Shown: positions 6,667 through 16,936, counted from the stretch's first letter. The stretch: DNA of 64,000 nt from Rhizobacter sp. (GCA_019635355.1 JAHBZQ010000001.1:3472001-3536000); one strand, 5' to 3'. The notes: a model not told the origin generated them from the letters alone. Made by a program: numbers and translations.

Positions 6667-7884
6667 TCACCACCAGGATTCGGCCTGCACACCCACCGAG
6701 GTGCCAGACTTCTTGTCGCCGAACACCTGGCGGGCGTTGGTGGAGCTCAACCCGCCGGCGCCGGCAGTGCGCACGGCGTCGTTCCAAATCGCGTGCGTGA
6801 CGAACAGGCGCACGGTCGGGCGAGACCCGGCTTCCTTGCCAGCCGAGGCCGCCACGGCCAGGGTGCCCTTGGTCAGGTTCTGCTTCGCGCCGCCGCCATC
6901 GGGCTTGACCTGGTCATGGCCCAGCTCGGCGAGGAAGCGGAACGGGCCGGACAGGTGGGTGTCGGTGCGCGCACCGATGGTGAACCACTTGTTGCCGGTG
7001 TTGCCCGTGTTCTTGCGGATGCGGTACTCGGTGATGAAGTCGACCGCCGTGCCGCCCAGGGTCATGCCCTGCTGGAAGACGACGCGGGTGTTCTTCAGGT
7101 CGCCGAACTTGTCGCCCTTCACGCCGAACAGCGTGTCGCCGCCGAGGATGGTGCCGCTGAGCTTCTGGTACACGCCGACGGCCAGGCCGTTGGGCTGGTC
7201 AGCCGGCTCGGCGGGCGGCGTCGTGGTCTGGTTCTCGGTCTTCAGCTGCTTCGACGGCGTGACGTAGATCGACAGCTCGCCGTTGGGCACCGTCTTGATG
7301 CCGGTCATGCGGATCGGCAGCGCCATGCGGTTGTTGTAGGCGTCGTTGTTCGGGTCCATCATGAACGCGACGCTCAGCTTGCCGATGCCCAGGTCCATGT
7401 CTTCAACGCCGGCGCCGTTGCCGTCGTTGTTCTCGAGGAACTGGTCGTTGATGCCGGTCTGCAGGCGGTTGTAGAAGCGGCGGCCCGCCCACACGCGGCC
7501 ATTGGCCAGCTGGCTGATGTTCTGGCCGTAGGCGTAGATCTGGCCGAAGCGGGTGGTCAGCTGGTCGGGGCCGTTGCCGTTGTTCTGGGCGTTGCCCGAG
7601 TCCCAACCCTTGTAGACGCTGGGCATCACGCGCACATGCCAGTCGGAGCCTTCGTACTCGGCCAGCTTGGCGTCGAAGGTGGGCTCGACCACGTAGTCGC
7701 ACTCGTTGCCGAGGCGGTACTTGGTGTCGGCATTGGCCAGGCCGAAGCAGACCTGGTTGCCGCCGCGGGCGTTGACGCCGACGCCGGCGCGGAAGTAGCC
7801 CGAGAACTCGATGGGCGGTGCGGCCAATGCGCTACCGGCAACCCCGGCCAGGGCCAGGGCGGTGAACAGTCGAACGGTTTTCAT
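6667..7884 (-). CDS. Maltoporin-like (LamB family) carbohydrate porin
   Basis: Outer-membrane porin of 405 residues. A clear signal peptide (about 22 residues, cleaved after SALA) precedes FSGYFRAGVGVNARGGNQ, the conserved LamB/carbohydrate-porin N-terminus. The C-terminus ends in an aromatic pair (ESWW) as expected for Omp85-dependent beta-barrels. The conserved VWAGRRFYNR segment is near residue 125. The ATG has a strong GAGGAG ribosome site. Last gene of a minus-strand operon with the ABC importer and beta-glucosidase, so it probably admits beta-linked oligosaccharides rather than maltodextrins. Confidence 0.93.
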   Translation of the reverse strand: MKTVRLFTALALAGVAGSALAAPPIEFSGYFRAGVGVNARGGNQVCFGLANADTKYRLGNECDYVVEPTFDAKLAEYEGSDWHVRVMPSVYKGWDSGNAQNNGNGPDQLTTRFGQIYAYGQNISQLANGRVWAGRRFYNRLQTGINDQFLENNDGNGAGVEDMDLGIGKLSVAFMMDPNNDAYNNRMALPIRMTGIKTVPNGELSIYVTPSKQLKTENQTTTPPAEPADQPNGLAVGVYQKLSGTILGGDTLFGVKGDKFGDLKNTRVVFQQGMTLGGTAVDFITEYRIRKNTGNTGNKWFTIGARTDTHLSGPFRFLAELGHDQVKPDGGGAKQNLTKGTLAVAASAGKEAGSRPTVRLFVTHAIWNDAVRTAGAGGLSSTNARQVFGDKKSGTSVGVQAESWW

Positions 7885-7974
7885 GGTTGCTCCTCGTCAC
7901 TTTCGTGGGTGGTTTTGCCGTCTTTGCGGCGGTGGTGGCGGGCCTTGCGGCCCAGGGTGGGAACGGGTCTCGGT

Positions 7975-9072
<1,098 letters not shown>

Positions 9073-9090
9073 GGTGCTGGCTCCTTTGCC

Positions 9091-10395
9091 TCAGCGGTTC
9101 TGCGCGATGAAGTCGCGGTACCAGTGCGCGCTGTCTTTGGGGGTGCGCTTCTGGGTTTCGTAGTCGACGTGGATCAGGCCGAAACGCTTGTCGTAGCCGG
9201 AGTTCCACTCGTAGTTGTCGAGCAGGCTCCAGTAGAAATAGCCGCGCACGTCGACACCGGCTTCCATCGCGGCGCGCAGCGCCTGCAGGTGGGTGCGCAG
9301 GTAGTCGATGCGGGGCTGGTCGGCCACGCGCCCGTTGACCACCACGTCGGCCACGGCGGTGCCGTTCTCGGTGATGTAGATCGGCGGCAGCTTGTAGTCG
9401 GCGTTGATCTTGACGAGCAGATCCGTGAGGCCTTGCGGGTAGTTCTCCCAGCCCATGTCGCTCTCGCCGGTGAGCTTGGGCGCCGGCACCGGCGGCTTGG
9501 CGGTGCTGGCCCAGATGCGGGTGTAGTAGTTGATGCCGAGGAAATCGAGCGGCTGCGCGATCACATCGAAATCGTTTTCATGTGTCACCGGGTAAAGGTT
9601 GACGCCGGGGGCCTTCGGGTACTGCTTCAGGAAGATCGGGTCCATGAACCAGCGCACGAAGGTCGCGTACTCGCGCTCCGCGGCCTCGCGGTCGGCCTGG
9701 GCGTCGGTGGCCGGCGTGGCGGGCGACTGGTTGAGCACGATGCCGAGCGGGGCCTTCACGCCGGCCGCACGCATGGCCTGCATCGCGAGGCCATGCGAGA
9801 GCAGCAGGTGGTGCGACACCTGCACCGCGAGCTGCAGGTCGCGCGCGCCGGGGGCGAACTGGCCGATGGCGTGGCCGAGCACCGCGGTGCACCAGGGTTC
9901 GTTGTGCGTGGCGATCGCGCTCACACGGTCGCCGAGGCGGCGCCCCATGTGCTCGGCATAGTCGGCGAAGCGCTGTGCGGTTTCGCGCGTGGCCCAGCCG
10001 CCCACGTCTTGCAGGGCCTGCGGCAGGTCCCAGTGGTAGAGCGTGGCGTGCGGCTTGAGGCCCTTGGCGAGCAGGCCATCGACGAGGCGGTCGTAGAAGT
10101 CGAGGCCTTTGTCGTTCCAGGCGCCGCGGCCTTGCGGTTGCACACGAGGCCACGAGATCGAGAAGCGGTAGGCGTCGACGCCAAGCGAGGCGATGAGGTC
10201 GATGTCTTCACGGTAGCGGTGGTAGTGGTCGCAGGCCACGTCGCCCGTGTGCCCCTTGTGCACGTTGCCGGGGAAATGGGAGAAGGTGTCCCAGATCGAG
10301 GGGCCGCGGCCGTCTTCGCGGGCCGCGCCTTCGATCTGGTAAGCAGCCGTGGCGACGCCCCACGAGAAGCTGGATGGGAATTTCGAGACAGTCAC
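9091..10395 (-). CDS. Beta-glucosidase, glycoside hydrolase family 1
   Basis: Cytoplasmic retaining beta-glycosidase of 434 residues, a normal GH1 length with no signal peptide. The N-terminal signature FSWGVATAAYQIEGA, the acid/base Glu in THNEP (E166) and the nucleophile in ITENG (E343) are intact, as are YHWDLPQALQD and the C-terminal WSLLDNYEW. Encoded inside the sugar importer operon, it would split imported cellobiose or other beta-glucosides to glucose. Specificity (glucoside versus galactoside) is inferred from the family. Confidence 0.95.
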   Translation of the reverse strand: MTVSKFPSSFSWGVATAAYQIEGAAREDGRGPSIWDTFSHFPGNVHKGHTGDVACDHYHRYREDIDLIASLGVDAYRFSISWPRVQPQGRGAWNDKGLDFYDRLVDGLLAKGLKPHATLYHWDLPQALQDVGGWATRETAQRFADYAEHMGRRLGDRVSAIATHNEPWCTAVLGHAIGQFAPGARDLQLAVQVSHHLLLSHGLAMQAMRAAGVKAPLGIVLNQSPATPATDAQADREAAEREYATFVRWFMDPIFLKQYPKAPGVNLYPVTHENDFDVIAQPLDFLGINYYTRIWASTAKPPVPAPKLTGESDMGWENYPQGLTDLLVKINADYKLPPIYITENGTAVADVVVNGRVADQPRIDYLRTHLQALRAAMEAGVDVRGYFYWSLLDNYEWNSGYDKRFGLIHVDYETQKRTPKDSAHWYRDFIAQNR

Positions 10396-10435
10396 GCGTC
10401 GGGTCCTTGGAGATCTGGTGAATGAGTGATGAGCG

Positions 10436-11305
10436 TCAGGCCTTCACCGCACCGGCGGTGAGCCCTTCGATGAGGCGGCGCGAGGCCATCGCAAACATGA
10501 CGAGCAGCGGCAGCACCGCGATCGACGAGCCGGCGCAGATGGCGCCCCAGGGCGTCTGCCCCGTGCCCTGCAGCGAGCGCAGCGCGAGCGGCACGGTGTA
10601 CATCTCCATGTCGCGCATCACGATGAGCGGGCCCATGAAGTTGTTCCACGAGGCGATGAAGGTCACGAGGCCGAGCGTGCCGAGTGCCGGGCCGATGAGC
10701 GGCAGCACGATGCGGAAGTAGATGCCCAGCTCGCTGCAGCCGTCGATGCGCGCGGCATCCAGCAGGTCGCGCGGGATGGCCGAGGCGATGTACTGGCGCA
10801 TCATGAAGATGCCTAAAGCGCCGCAGGCGGCCGGCACGATCAGCGCCTTGGGCTGGTTCATCCAGCCGAGGCCGCTCATGATGAGCGCGGTGGGGATCAT
10901 TGCCACGAAGCTCGGCAAGAGCATCGTGCCCATCACGAAGACGAAGAGCTGCTTCTTGTAGCGGAACTCGAACATCGCGAAGGCATAACCCGCGAGCGAA
11001 CACAGCAGCAGGTTGGCCGCGGTGACGGCGAGTGCCACGTAGACGCTCCAGCCGAGGTTCTGCCACCAGTGGGGCAGGCGCTCGAGCAGGAGCTTCAGGT
11101 TGTCGTCGAAGTGGTTGCCGAACCAGATGGGCGGCGGCAGCGACAGGATCTCGCGGTCGCTGTGCGTCGCGAAGATGAACATGAAGTAGAAGGGCGCGAG
11201 CATCAGCAGCGCACCGGCCAGCACGATGGCGTAGGCGGTGAGCTGGCCGACGTTGACGCCGGCGCGGCGCGGGCGCGGCGCCTGCAGGGCGAGGGTGGCG
11301 CTCAT
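10436..11305 (-). CDS. Carbohydrate ABC transporter permease (MalG type)
   Basis: Inner-membrane CUT1 permease of 289 residues with six predicted membrane segments. The EAA loop DAARIDGCSELGIYFRIVLP (about 181-200) is at the usual place before the last two segments. It overlaps the upstream permease by four bases (ATGA), so the two are coupled and form the heterodimeric channel with the ATPase at 7975. Confidence 0.94.
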   Translation of the reverse strand: MSATLALQAPRPRRAGVNVGQLTAYAIVLAGALLMLAPFYFMFIFATHSDREILSLPPPIWFGNHFDDNLKLLLERLPHWWQNLGWSVYVALAVTAANLLLCSLAGYAFAMFEFRYKKQLFVFVMGTMLLPSFVAMIPTALIMSGLGWMNQPKALIVPAACGALGIFMMRQYIASAIPRDLLDAARIDGCSELGIYFRIVLPLIGPALGTLGLVTFIASWNNFMGPLIVMRDMEMYTVPLALRSLQGTGQTPWGAICAGSSIAVLPLLVMFAMASRRLIEGLTAGAVKA

Positions 11306-12300
11306 GCCTTGTCCTCCTTCTGGCCCAGGAGCTTGTTGTTGAGCCAGGTCACGGCAGCGATCAGCATGAAGAGCAGCCAGGCCACGGCCGAGGCGGTGCC
11401 GAAGTCACCGTCGACGAAGGCGGTGGCGTACATGTGCATGGCCGCGGTCTTGCCGGCCTGGTCGATGCCGCCCGTGCCACCCGTCAGGATGAAGGGCTCT
11501 TCGAAGAGCTGCAGGTTGCCGATGATGGTGAGCGTGACCGCGAAGAAGATCATCGGGCGCAGGAGCGGCAGCACGACGTGGCGGAATTGCTGCCAGCGGG
11601 TGGCGCCGTCCATCGTGGCGGCTTCGAAGAGGTCCTTCGGGATGGTCTGCATCGCCGAGAGATAGAGCACCGTGTTCCAGCCGACGTAGCGCCAGAAGAC
11701 GACGAAGGAGATCATCCACTTGGTGTACTGCGGCTGGCCCCAGTCGATGTTCTGCGCGGGCAGGAACCAGCTGAACACCGGCAGCTCGTGGAGCGCTGCG
11801 ATGCTCGCGTTGATCACGCCGTAGTCGCGCGAGAAGAGGGTCGAGAACACGAGCGAGATGGCCACGCTCGAGGTGATGAAGGGCAGGAAATAGGCACCCA
11901 CCACCGCGTTGCGCCAGCGCTTGAACGCCATGTGCATGAAGAACGCGAGCGGCAGCGCCACCAGGTGCTGCGGCACGCCGGAGACGATGGCCATCCAGCC
12001 CGTGTTGTAGAGCGACTTGTGGAACCAGTCGTCGTTCAACACGATGTACACGTAGTTCTCGAACCCGACCCATTCCATCGCCGCGAGGCCGGCGGCCGGC
12101 TCCCAGCGGTGGAACGAGAGGTAGGCCGAGAACAGCAGCGGGAACAGCCCGAACACCAGGAAGATGACGAAGAACGGGCTGATGAAGAGGTAGGGCACCC
12201 ATCCACGCAGACGGGCCCGCAGGTTCGTGCGCTTGTGGCGCAGCTCGGTCGGCGCGGCGGTGCGCGCCTCCGGGGTCAGGGGTTCAGACATGGCCTGCAT
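11302..12300 (-). CDS. Carbohydrate ABC transporter permease (MalF type)
   Basis: Inner-membrane CUT1 permease of 332 residues. The EAA loop is EAATMDGATRWQQFRHVVLP (about 226-245). Two starts are possible: ATG at 12300 or ATG three codons downstream at 12291 (MSEPLT); neither has a clear ribosome site. It follows the binding-protein gene by about 40 bases and overlaps the MalG-type gene. Confidence 0.94.
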   Translation of the reverse strand: MQAMSEPLTPEARTAAPTELRHKRTNLRARLRGWVPYLFISPFFVIFLVFGLFPLLFSAYLSFHRWEPAAGLAAMEWVGFENYVYIVLNDDWFHKSLYNTGWMAIVSGVPQHLVALPLAFFMHMAFKRWRNAVVGAYFLPFITSSVAISLVFSTLFSRDYGVINASIAALHELPVFSWFLPAQNIDWGQPQYTKWMISFVVFWRYVGWNTVLYLSAMQTIPKDLFEAATMDGATRWQQFRHVVLPLLRPMIFFAVTLTIIGNLQLFEEPFILTGGTGGIDQAGKTAAMHMYATAFVDGDFGTASAVAWLLFMLIAAVTWLNNKLLGQKEDKA

Positions 12301-12340
12301 GATGGCGCGCCCAGACTCTTCTCTGCTTCATCCGCGGCGA

Positions 12341-13603
12341 TCAGCGGCGCACGCGCTTCTTGAGCGTGGCTTGTGCGTCGGCCAGGGCGGTCTTGATGTC
12401 CTTGTTCTGCTCGAGCACCTTCTCCAGCTCGGCATTGACCACCTCACGCGCGACCGGGTCGTACTTGTCGACGGCGATGGCCTGGATCTTGTCGGCCGCG
12501 AGCTTCCACTGCTGGCGGGCCTTCTGGCCACCGAGGTACTCGATCGGCTGGTTCAGGAAGTCGTCGTTCTGCGCTTCGATCAGCGAAGGGAAGGCGTCGA
12601 GCTTGCGGAAGGCCTCGAGCTGCATCTCCTTGTTGAGCGTGAGGAACTTGATGAACTCCCACGCCGCGGCCTTGTTCTGTGCCTTCTTCGGGATGGCGTA
12701 GAACGAGCCGCCCCAGTAGCCGAACGAGTTGTTGGGCAGCTGGGCCGAGCGCCACTTGCCAGCCGATTCCTTGGCCAGCCAGTTGGTCAGGTGGCCGTTG
12801 AGCCACGCGCCCATCATCTGCGAGGCGATGCGGTCGCGCTTGAAGCCTTCGGTCCATTCGTTGGACCAGGCACCGATCTTGCCGTCGATGCCGGCGGTGC
12901 GGGCGGCCTTGGCCAGCTCGAACGCCTTGGCGAAGCGGGCGCTGGTGACGAGCGGCTGGCCCTTCTTGTCGAAGTAGATGCCTTCGCCGTCCTTCAGGCC
13001 CGAGCGGATGTAGATGTCCTTGATGTCGACCGCATTGCCGAGCATGTAGGCGCCGGTCGCGGCCTTCACCTTCTTGCCCGCCTCGATGTACGACTCCCAG
13101 CTCTTGGTGAGGTCGGCTTCGGTGACACCGGCCTTGTCGGTCAGGTCCTTGCGATAGAACATCGCGCCCGGGCCGATGTCGACCGGCATCGCGTTCAGCG
13201 CGCCAGTGCCGCTCATGGCCTGCGGGTAGCTGAACTTCGCGACCTTGCTGCGGTACTGCATCGCGTTGTAGGGCGCCTTCGACAGGTCTTCCAGGCCGCC
13301 CGATTCGGCGAACTTGCCGATGAAGTCGTTGTCGACCGCCATCACGTCGGGCAGGTTGGAGCCCGTGGCCAGCGCGGTGGTCATCGCGGTGTGGTGGTCG
13401 GGGTAGGCGAGCGACGCCAGCTTGATCTCCACCTCGGGGTGCAGCTTCTGGTACAGCGGGATCGCGGCCTTCACGCCACGGTCGAGGTCGGGGAAGGAGG
13501 CGACCGTGAGGGTCACCTTGGTCTGGGCGCTGGCGCCGGCGGTCGCCAGCGCAAAGGTGACGCCGGCCAGGGCCAGCAGCAGCGGCTTGATCATGTTTTT
13601 CAT
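12341..13603 (-). CDS. Sugar ABC transporter substrate-binding protein
   Basis: Periplasmic extracellular solute-binding protein family 1 member of 420 residues. The signal peptide (MKNMIKPLLLALAGVTFALA, cleaved near GASA-Q) and the family-1 hinge segments LPDVMAVDNDFIGKFAESGG and KAAAWEFIKFLT are visible. The ATG at 13603 has GGAG six bases upstream; an in-frame extension to 13810 runs through non-coding operator sequence. First gene of the transport operon; the beta-glucosidase and GH5 context points to cello-oligosaccharides or related beta-glucans as ligand. Confidence 0.95.
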   Translation of the reverse strand: MKNMIKPLLLALAGVTFALATAGASAQTKVTLTVASFPDLDRGVKAAIPLYQKLHPEVEIKLASLAYPDHHTAMTTALATGSNLPDVMAVDNDFIGKFAESGGLEDLSKAPYNAMQYRSKVAKFSYPQAMSGTGALNAMPVDIGPGAMFYRKDLTDKAGVTEADLTKSWESYIEAGKKVKAATGAYMLGNAVDIKDIYIRSGLKDGEGIYFDKKGQPLVTSARFAKAFELAKAARTAGIDGKIGAWSNEWTEGFKRDRIASQMMGAWLNGHLTNWLAKESAGKWRSAQLPNNSFGYWGGSFYAIPKKAQNKAAAWEFIKFLTLNKEMQLEAFRKLDAFPSLIEAQNDDFLNQPIEYLGGQKARQQWKLAADKIQAIAVDKYDPVAREVVNAELEKVLEQNKDIKTALADAQATLKKRVRR

Positions 13604-13626
13604 CTGTGTCTCCGTCTGGGCTCGAC

Positions 13627-13662
13627 TGCCATCGTTGTTTTCAACGTCTGGCATCGTTTTCA
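13627..13662 (-). promoter_or_regulatory. Tandem TGAAAAC half-sites before the binding-protein gene
   Basis: On the minus strand TGAAAACGATGCC (13662-13650) and TGAAAACAACGATGGCA (13643-13627) share a TGAAAAC half-site and a CGATG(G/C)C end. The first matches the left half of the operator-like site at 15025. They lie 24-59 bases upstream of the binding-protein ATG, where a repressor would block transcription. Weak individually; reported because of recurrence and position. Confidence 0.4.
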
Positions 13663-13793
13663 CGAAATGCGGCGCATGTAACCCGATCACATGCCCCGCG
13701 CACTCGATCGCCTCATGCGCCCCGTCTGCCATTCCTCTCGGTAAGAGGGTGGAAACGGGGCGGCCGTGTCGGCGGGGATGTGACCCGATTTCA

Positions 13794-13811
13794 TGTGAAA
13801 TCGATTTCACA
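13794..13811. promoter_or_regulatory. Perfect 18-bp palindrome, LacI-type operator candidate
   Basis: TGTGAAATCGATTTCACA is a perfect palindrome. Its core TGAAATCGATTTCA has the central CG and TG-N-AA-N-CG layout of LacI/CcpA-family operators. A related site (TGAAAACGTTATCA) lies before the lacI gene. The arms look like CRP half-sites but are spaced by eight rather than six bases, so CRP binding is less likely. Confidence 0.6.
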
Positions 13812-13911
13812 ACGGCGCGTATTTCATCGCCCGTGACGGGAGGGTGTCAACACGGGAAACCCCAGAAAGCCACAAACCTAGGGAAAGCCCTTGTCTCGTC
13901 GGCGACGCACT

Positions 13912-14943
13912 TCAGCGCGCCGGCAACAAGGTCTCGAGCAGCGGTTTGCGCCAGCTGAGCGCGTGCGGGTCCAGCACGCCGAAGCCGGCAGCGAGCTCCC
14001 AATACGCCCAGGAGAACCCACGCGCTTCGGCGTGCTCGCGCACGGCGCGGGTCCACGCGAGACGGCTCGCGTTGTCGGCTTTGGAGTAGGCACCGAACTC
14101 ACCGAGGTAGATGGGCCGCTGCTCACGCTTGGCCCAGTCGGCCACGCCGTCGAAGGCTTCGCGCAGCGCCCGCAGCTCGGGTGCGCGGCCACGCCAGGTG
14201 CTGCCCATCCACGCGCCGGCACCGCTCACCCATTCGGCACCTTGATGGGTGACCTCCATCGGCTCGTAGTAGTGGAAGGTGGCGATGAGATTGCGGTCGT
14301 CCTGAGGCAGCTTGAGCAACCACAGCATCTTGCGGCTGTTCCACTCGGAGCCGCCGACGATGAGCGTGCGGTTCGGGTTGCTCGCGCGGATGACGGGCAG
14401 CACGGCGGCCAGCGCGTCGTTCCACTTCGATTGGGTGAGCTTGTCGTGCGGCTCGTTGAGCACCTCGAAGATCACCTGCGCCGGCGCATCGCGGTAGTGC
14501 TCGGCGACCTGCTTCCACAGGCCGAGGAAACGCGCGCGCTCGGCGTCGGGGTCGCTCATCATCCCGGTGTAGTGGTGCATGTCGAGCACGATGGCGAGCC
14601 GGTGCTCGAGCGCGAGTTTCACCACGCCGTCGATGCGCGCGAAGAACTCAGGGTCGATGGTGTAGGGCGGCTTGTCGGCGGCCTGCGCGTCCCAGCGGAT
14701 GGGCAGGCGGATGGCGGTGAAGCCGGCCTTCGCGGTGAGCGCGATGAACTCGTCGCGCAAGGCGGGGCCGGCCATGCCTTCGCGGGCATGATCGAGCATG
14801 TTGCCGAAATTGATGCTCTTGGCGAGCAGCCGGTTGCAGCTCTCGGCGCGCGCCTGCGGCGGCTGCTGGCCGTCGCACGCCAGCGTGGGCCCGGCGGCCA
14901 GAAGTGCCAGACTCGCGAGCAGCGATCTGAAGGGGTGGGGCAT
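13912..14943 (-). CDS. Exported glycoside hydrolase family 5 (cellulase-like)
   Basis: Exported glycanase of 343 residues. A signal peptide covers about residues 1-22 (LASLALLAAGPTLA, then Cys23; the lipobox is poor, so secretion rather than lipidation is likelier). The GH5 core shows GFTAIRLPIRW (74-84), HHYTG near 123, the acid/base Glu in VLNEPHD (E164) and the nucleophile in YLGEFGAYS (E282). No carbohydrate-binding module is attached. A GGAG site precedes the ATG at 14943. Divergent from the lacI gene and upstream of the importer operon, it would release oligosaccharides from a beta-glucan or mannan for uptake. Confidence 0.93.
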   Translation of the reverse strand: MPHPFRSLLASLALLAAGPTLACDGQQPPQARAESCNRLLAKSINFGNMLDHAREGMAGPALRDEFIALTAKAGFTAIRLPIRWDAQAADKPPYTIDPEFFARIDGVVKLALEHRLAIVLDMHHYTGMMSDPDAERARFLGLWKQVAEHYRDAPAQVIFEVLNEPHDKLTQSKWNDALAAVLPVIRASNPNRTLIVGGSEWNSRKMLWLLKLPQDDRNLIATFHYYEPMEVTHQGAEWVSGAGAWMGSTWRGRAPELRALREAFDGVADWAKREQRPIYLGEFGAYSKADNASRLAWTRAVREHAEARGFSWAYWELAAGFGVLDPHALSWRKPLLETLLPAR

Positions 14944-15024
14944 GGTTGTCTCCGTGTGTCGTGGGTGGGTTGTGGCTGGCGGGCGGGGGCTGGAACGGCA
15001 CGCAAGTGGCCCACACTCGCGGCT

Positions 15025-15038
15025 TGAAAACGTTATCA
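15025..15038. promoter_or_regulatory. LacI-type operator candidate between the GH5 and lacI genes
   Basis: TGAAAACGTTATCA, a near-palindrome with central CG, 31 bases before the lacI start and 82 bases before the divergent GH5 start. Same layout as 13796-13809 (TGAAATCGATTTCA). It could give autoregulation of lacI and control of the GH5 gene from one site. Confidence 0.55.
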
Positions 15039-15068
15039 TCCCGCGCGCCTGCACCCCTTTCCTGACCT

Positions 15069-16124
15069 GTGCCTGACGCCGTGACCTCACCCAACGACCA
15101 CCAGAGTTCGACTCCCGCGCCCGAGACCATCACGGCCATCACGGTGCTGGACGTGGCCCGCGAGGCCGGCGTCTCGGCCAGCACGGTGTCGCGCATCCTC
15201 AACGGCACCGCGCGGGTCGCCTCCGACAAGCGCACCGCCGTCGAGAACGCGATCCGCAAGCTCGACTTCAAGCCCAACCTCTTCGCGCGCAGCCTGAAGA
15301 CGGGCACCACCATGACGGTGGGCGTGCTCACGCAAGACATCGAAAGCCCCTTCTTCAACCGCGCGATGCGGGGCATCGAAGAGGGCCTGTCGGGCAGCGG
15401 CTACGCGCCCATCATCGTGAGCGGCCACTGGAATGCGAAGGAAGAGGCCGAGCGCATCCGCCTGCTGCTGGCGCGCCGCATCGATGGCCTGGTGATCCTC
15501 ACCGGCCACCTCGACGACGCGCAGATCATCGACTTCGCGCGCCACCAGCCCATCGTCGTGACGGGCCGCCAGCTGAGCGCGCCCAACCTGCGCAGCCGCC
15601 AGCTCGACCAGGAGCACGGCGGCTACATCGCCACCCGCCACCTGATCAGCCTCGGCCACAAGCGCATCGCCCACATCGCCGGCCCACGCGACCATTTCGA
15701 CGCCACCGAGCGCCTGGCGGGCTACCGTCGAGCGCACGCGGAGGCGGGCATCGAGGTGGCGCCCGAGCTGATCGTGCAGGGCGACTTCCTGGAAAGCGGC
15801 GGCCTGTTGTCGATGAACCGGCTGCTCGACAGCGGCCACCCGTTCACCGCGGTGTTTGCCGCCAACGACCAGACGGCTTTCGGCGCGCGCGTGGCGATGT
15901 ACCGCCGCGGCATCCGCGTGCCCGACGACCTGTCACTGGTGGGAGTGGACGACCTGCCCGCCGCGGCCTACCTCACGCCGCCGATCACGACGGTGCGCCA
16001 GCCGATCTACGAGATGGGGCTCTTCGCCGCGCACGCGCTGCTCAACATGCTCGGGCACCGCGTGCCGGAGATCGAGTTGCCGGCGCTGGAGTTGATCGTC
16101 AGAGAAACGACGCGCAGGCTTTAG
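15069..16124 (+). CDS. LacI family transcriptional regulator
   Basis: Regulator of 351 residues. The N-terminal helix-turn-helix ITVLDVAREAGVSASTVSRI (about 22-41) with the hinge helix after RKLDFKPNLFARSLKTG is followed by a periplasmic-binding-protein-like sugar domain (VGVLTQDIESPFFNRAMRG; AVFAANDQTAFGARVAMYRR). The start is a GTG at 15069; a second GTG at 15081 is possible, and both lie before the HTH. Position beside the glucan genes and operator-like sites suggests it represses them until an inducer sugar binds. Its stop overlaps the convergent HDOD gene by four bases. Confidence 0.94.
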   Translation: MPDAVTSPNDHQSSTPAPETITAITVLDVAREAGVSASTVSRILNGTARVASDKRTAVENAIRKLDFKPNLFARSLKTGTTMTVGVLTQDIESPFFNRAMRGIEEGLSGSGYAPIIVSGHWNAKEEAERIRLLLARRIDGLVILTGHLDDAQIIDFARHQPIVVTGRQLSAPNLRSRQLDQEHGGYIATRHLISLGHKRIAHIAGPRDHFDATERLAGYRRAHAEAGIEVAPELIVQGDFLESGGLLSMNRLLDSGHPFTAVFAANDQTAFGARVAMYRRGIRVPDDLSLVGVDDLPAAAYLTPPITTVRQPIYEMGLFAAHALLNMLGHRVPEIELPALELIVRETTRRL

Positions 16125-16936
16125 CCGCGCGCGGCAGCGTCTTCGATGGCCTGCTGCACCTTGCGGGCGCCGCGCAACACCAGCGTCTGGTCCAGCATCG
16201 CCTGCGGTGCCACCGCCTGCGCTACTTCATCGAGCGAATCCGGGTCGGTCATCAGCGCATTGGCCAGCGCCGACAGCGCACAGATGGCGCGCCGCGGTGC
16301 CTGCGCCGGCAGCTGCCGCAGCGCGTTCACCCGCACGTGGTGGCGCACGCTTGCCACTGCCGCCTGGCCGAGGCCCCAGCTTTCGCAGAGCGAAGCACCC
16401 AGCGAATCGTGGCTCACGCCGAAGGCTTCGTATTCGCGCTCGACCAGCTCCATGTCGTTGGCCGATGAGGCCAGCATGGGCTGGTAGACCTCGGGGGCGT
16501 GTTTGTAGAGCACGGCCTTGCCGCACTCCTCAAAGAGGCCGGCCGAGTGGGCGCCCCAGGGGTCGACGCTGAGCGCCTGCCCGATGCGGCCCATCAGCAG
16601 GCCGCGCACGCTGGCGCGCTGCCACACCGGCTCCAGCTCCGGCACCGCCGGGAACACGGCGCGCAGGCCGAATTCGAAGGTCACCGCCGCCACTTCGCGG
16701 GTGCCCAGGTACATCACCGCCTGCTGCACGCTCTGCACCCGGCCCTTCAGGCCGTAGAGCGAGGAGTTCACCGCCTTCATCACCGCGGCGGCCAGCGCCA
16801 TGTCGGACTCGACCAGGCGGCCGAGCGTGGGCAGGTCGACCTCGTCGTCGGCCAGCAGCAGCGAGAGCTTGACCAGCACCTCCGGCTGGGCCGGCACATC
16901 GATGTTCAGGGAGCGCAGTTTGGGGTCCACGGGCAT
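16121..16936 (-). CDS. HDOD domain protein
   Basis: Protein of 271 residues with a single HDOD domain: an opening helix set (QPEVLVKLSLLLADDEVDLP), VMKAVNSSLYGLKGRVQSVQ (about 53-72) and the SAGLFEECGKAVL block (about 131-143) where true HD phosphohydrolases have the metal-binding HD pair. HDOD proteins lack a complete HD site and usually act as signalling scaffolds in Gram-negative bacteria. Isolated gene, convergent with lacI; no partner kinase or cyclase adjacent. Confidence 0.85.
   Translation of the reverse strand: MPVDPKLRSLNIDVPAQPEVLVKLSLLLADDEVDLPTLGRLVESDMALAAAVMKAVNSSLYGLKGRVQSVQQAVMYLGTREVAAVTFEFGLRAVFPAVPELEPVWQRASVRGLLMGRIGQALSVDPWGAHSAGLFEECGKAVLYKHAPEVYQPMLASSANDMELVEREYEAFGVSHDSLGASLCESWGLGQAAVASVRHHVRVNALRQLPAQAPRRAICALSALANALMTDPDSLDEVAQAVAPQAMLDQTLVLRGARKVQQAIEDAAARG

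Larger units (their letters stand above)
13604..13911. other. Intergenic control region of the sugar operon
   Basis: A 308-base stretch without a gene, between the binding-protein start and the stop of the GH5 gene. It holds the palindrome at 13794-13811 and two TGAAAAC-type half-sites at 13627-13662. No convincing terminator for the GH5 gene was seen. Confidence 0.7.

Noticed and set aside
6655..6675. GGTTCGAATC resembling a tRNA T-arm
   Set aside because: The flanking bases do not pair to form a T-stem, no anticodon or acceptor stem surrounds it, and it overlaps the porin stop.
13794..13811. CRP/cAMP-receptor binding site
   Set aside because: TGTGA and TCACA arms are separated by eight bases rather than the six required; a LacI-type operator with central CG fits better.
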